Origin: Actinomycetes bacterium
Lineage (GTDB): Bacteria; Actinomycetota; Actinomycetes; Actinomycetales; Microbacteriaceae
Length of the DNA stretch: 5,947 nt
NCBI GenBank assembly: GCA_023386675.1
Contig: JAEWJG010000077.1
Span: 1 to 5,947, forward strand
Reading direction: 5' to 3'
The first letter of the stretch is position 1; each line of letters starts with the position of its first letter. The notes beneath the pieces were generated by a model. It did no database searches, was not told where the DNA came from, and was given only the letters and a program-made list of their open reading frames with translations. A program made the position numbers and the translations under genes. Positions 5,446 through 5,947 of the stretch are shown one piece after another.

Positions 5446-5947
5446 CGCGCGTTCCGTCGACTCCTCGTGCTCTTCGCCGCCAGTGCGGCCGGGGTCGCGC
5501 TCGTCGTGCTCGGGGGTGTGGCGGCGGCGCCGTCCTCCGCCGCCGTCCAGGCTGCAGCGCCCTGCCCGGCGACGAGTGATCTGAAGGCCTGCGACGCCGA
5601 TGGGGACACCGTCCCCGACATCGTCGAACGCGAGGTGTGCGGCAGCGCCACCTGCGCGACGGGCCGCGAGGACCGGGACCACGACGGCATCCCCGACTGG
5701 GTGGAGATCACGGCCTGCGGCACGGCGAGGTGCGCCTCTCCGACGACCGACTCCGTCGGCGACGGCATCCCCGATTTCGCCCGCACGATCGTGTGCGGCT
5801 CGGCCCGGTGCGCCACCGGCAACCGGGACGAGAACGCGAACGGCGTGCCCAAGTGGGCCTCGGTCGTGATCTGCGGAACGTCTGAATGCGCCGCGGGTCA
5901 TGAAGACTACGACGGCGACGGCGTGTCCGACGCCGTCCAGCTGGCAG
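5431..5947 (+). CDS. Secreted calcium-loop / cysteine-pair repeat protein, N-terminal part (runs off the window)
   Basis: An open frame from GTG 5431 to the edge gives 172 residues without a stop; the in-frame stop upstream is at 5401-5403. Residues 1-10 (MGLFFRAFRR) form a basic n-region, 11-30 a hydrophobic core, and AAAPSSA (31-37) a plausible signal-peptidase I site. From residue 55 the chain is a tandem 26-residue repeat: a DxDxDG(I/V)PD block resembling thrombospondin type 3 or EF-hand-like calcium loops, then CG(S/T)xxC(A) with cysteines at 70/75, 96/101, 122/127 and 148/153. I recognise no named family; an exported, calcium-stiffened, disulfide-linked surface stalk or adhesin is inference. 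The start is uncertain: GTG 5431 lies in a terminator stem with only a weak GGGATGG ahead, and GTG 5467 is the alternative but would lose the basic n-region. No link to the sugar genes is evident. Confidence 0.8.
   Translation, partial: MGLFFRAFRRLLVLFAASAAGVALVVLGGVAAAPSSAAVQAAAPCPATSDLKACDADGDTVPDIVEREVCGSATCATGREDRDHDGIPDWVEITACGTARCASPTTDSVGDGIPDFARTIVCGSARCATGNRDENANGVPKWASVVICGTSECAAGHEDYDGDGVSDAVQLA
5593..5946 (+). repeat. 78-bp coding tandem repeats (26-residue units)
   Basis: Units start at 5593, 5671, 5749 and 5827, with a fifth beginning at 5905 and cut by the window end. Cysteine pairs and DG positions repeat with exactly 26-residue spacing. At DNA level GACGGCATCCCCGA recurs exactly 78 bp apart (5683 and 5761), but other parts have diverged, so the array is old rather than freshly duplicated. 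Unit four has lost several acidic ligands (NANGVPK in place of DxDGIPD). Confidence 0.85.

Noticed and set aside
5375..5584. 69-codon plus-strand open frame over the terminator and signal-peptide region
   Set aside because: It runs through the terminator hairpin, is Arg/Pro/Ser-rich, and is out of frame with the convincing signal peptide and repeats.
4407..5852. 481-codon minus-strand open frame across the second permease, terminator and repeat gene
   Set aside because: Low-complexity His/Arg/Asp-rich translation spanning a strong plus-strand terminator and two real plus-strand genes; it is a shadow.
5593..5947. 78-bp repeats considered as a noncoding tandem repeat array
   Set aside because: The repeat is conserved at protein level (Cys, Asp, Gly positions) while codons vary, and the frame is open throughout, which indicates coding selection.

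Overview
The window is high-GC DNA, with strong GC bias at third codon positions. It carries a sugar-uptake and amino-sugar-type catabolic locus in the style of Actinomycetota. GTG starts are frequent, the sugar ABC transporter has no dedicated ATPase gene, and the leaders are Arg/Ala-rich. A Microbacteriaceae-like host is my best guess, but this is inference because the window contains no rRNA or marker gene.

Left half (1-1919, minus strand): three genes are joined by 4-bp GTGA overlaps. Transcription order is a SIS-domain phosphosugar isomerase/deaminase (GlmS isomerase-like, without a glutaminase domain), then a ROK-family sugar kinase, then the first 16 codons of a PfkB-family hexose kinase of the 1-phosphofructokinase/tagatose-6-phosphate kinase type, which runs off the left edge. 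The PfkB fragment begins with the family's hallmark N-terminus. Together they fit phosphorylation of an incoming (amino)sugar, deamination/isomerisation to a ketose phosphate, and a second phosphorylation before aldol cleavage, as in the GalNAc/galactosamine (Aga) and GlcNAc routes. The exact sugar cannot be fixed from sequence alone.

Centre (1920-2226): a divergent control region of about 307 bp with lower GC. It holds nested inverted repeats near the minus-strand gene, a GTGTAA(A)CG direct repeat, a plausible plus-strand promoter (TTGACG-N17-CATGCT), and a perfect 7-bp inverted repeat in the presumed 5' leader of the transporter operon.

Right-centre (2227-5339, plus strand): a CUT1-type sugar ABC importer consisting of a lipoprotein solute-binding protein, a MalF-type permease and a MalG-type permease. 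A strong rho-independent terminator (15-bp perfect stem plus T-run) lies downstream at 5402-5445.

Right edge (5431-5947, plus strand): the 5' part of a gene for a secreted protein. It has a signal peptide followed by exact 26-residue (78-bp) repeats. Each repeat joins a DxDxDG(I/V)PD calcium-loop-like block to a CG(S/T)xxC cysteine pair. The best start codon lies inside the descending arm of the terminator, an unusual arrangement. This protein is the least conventional item in the window.
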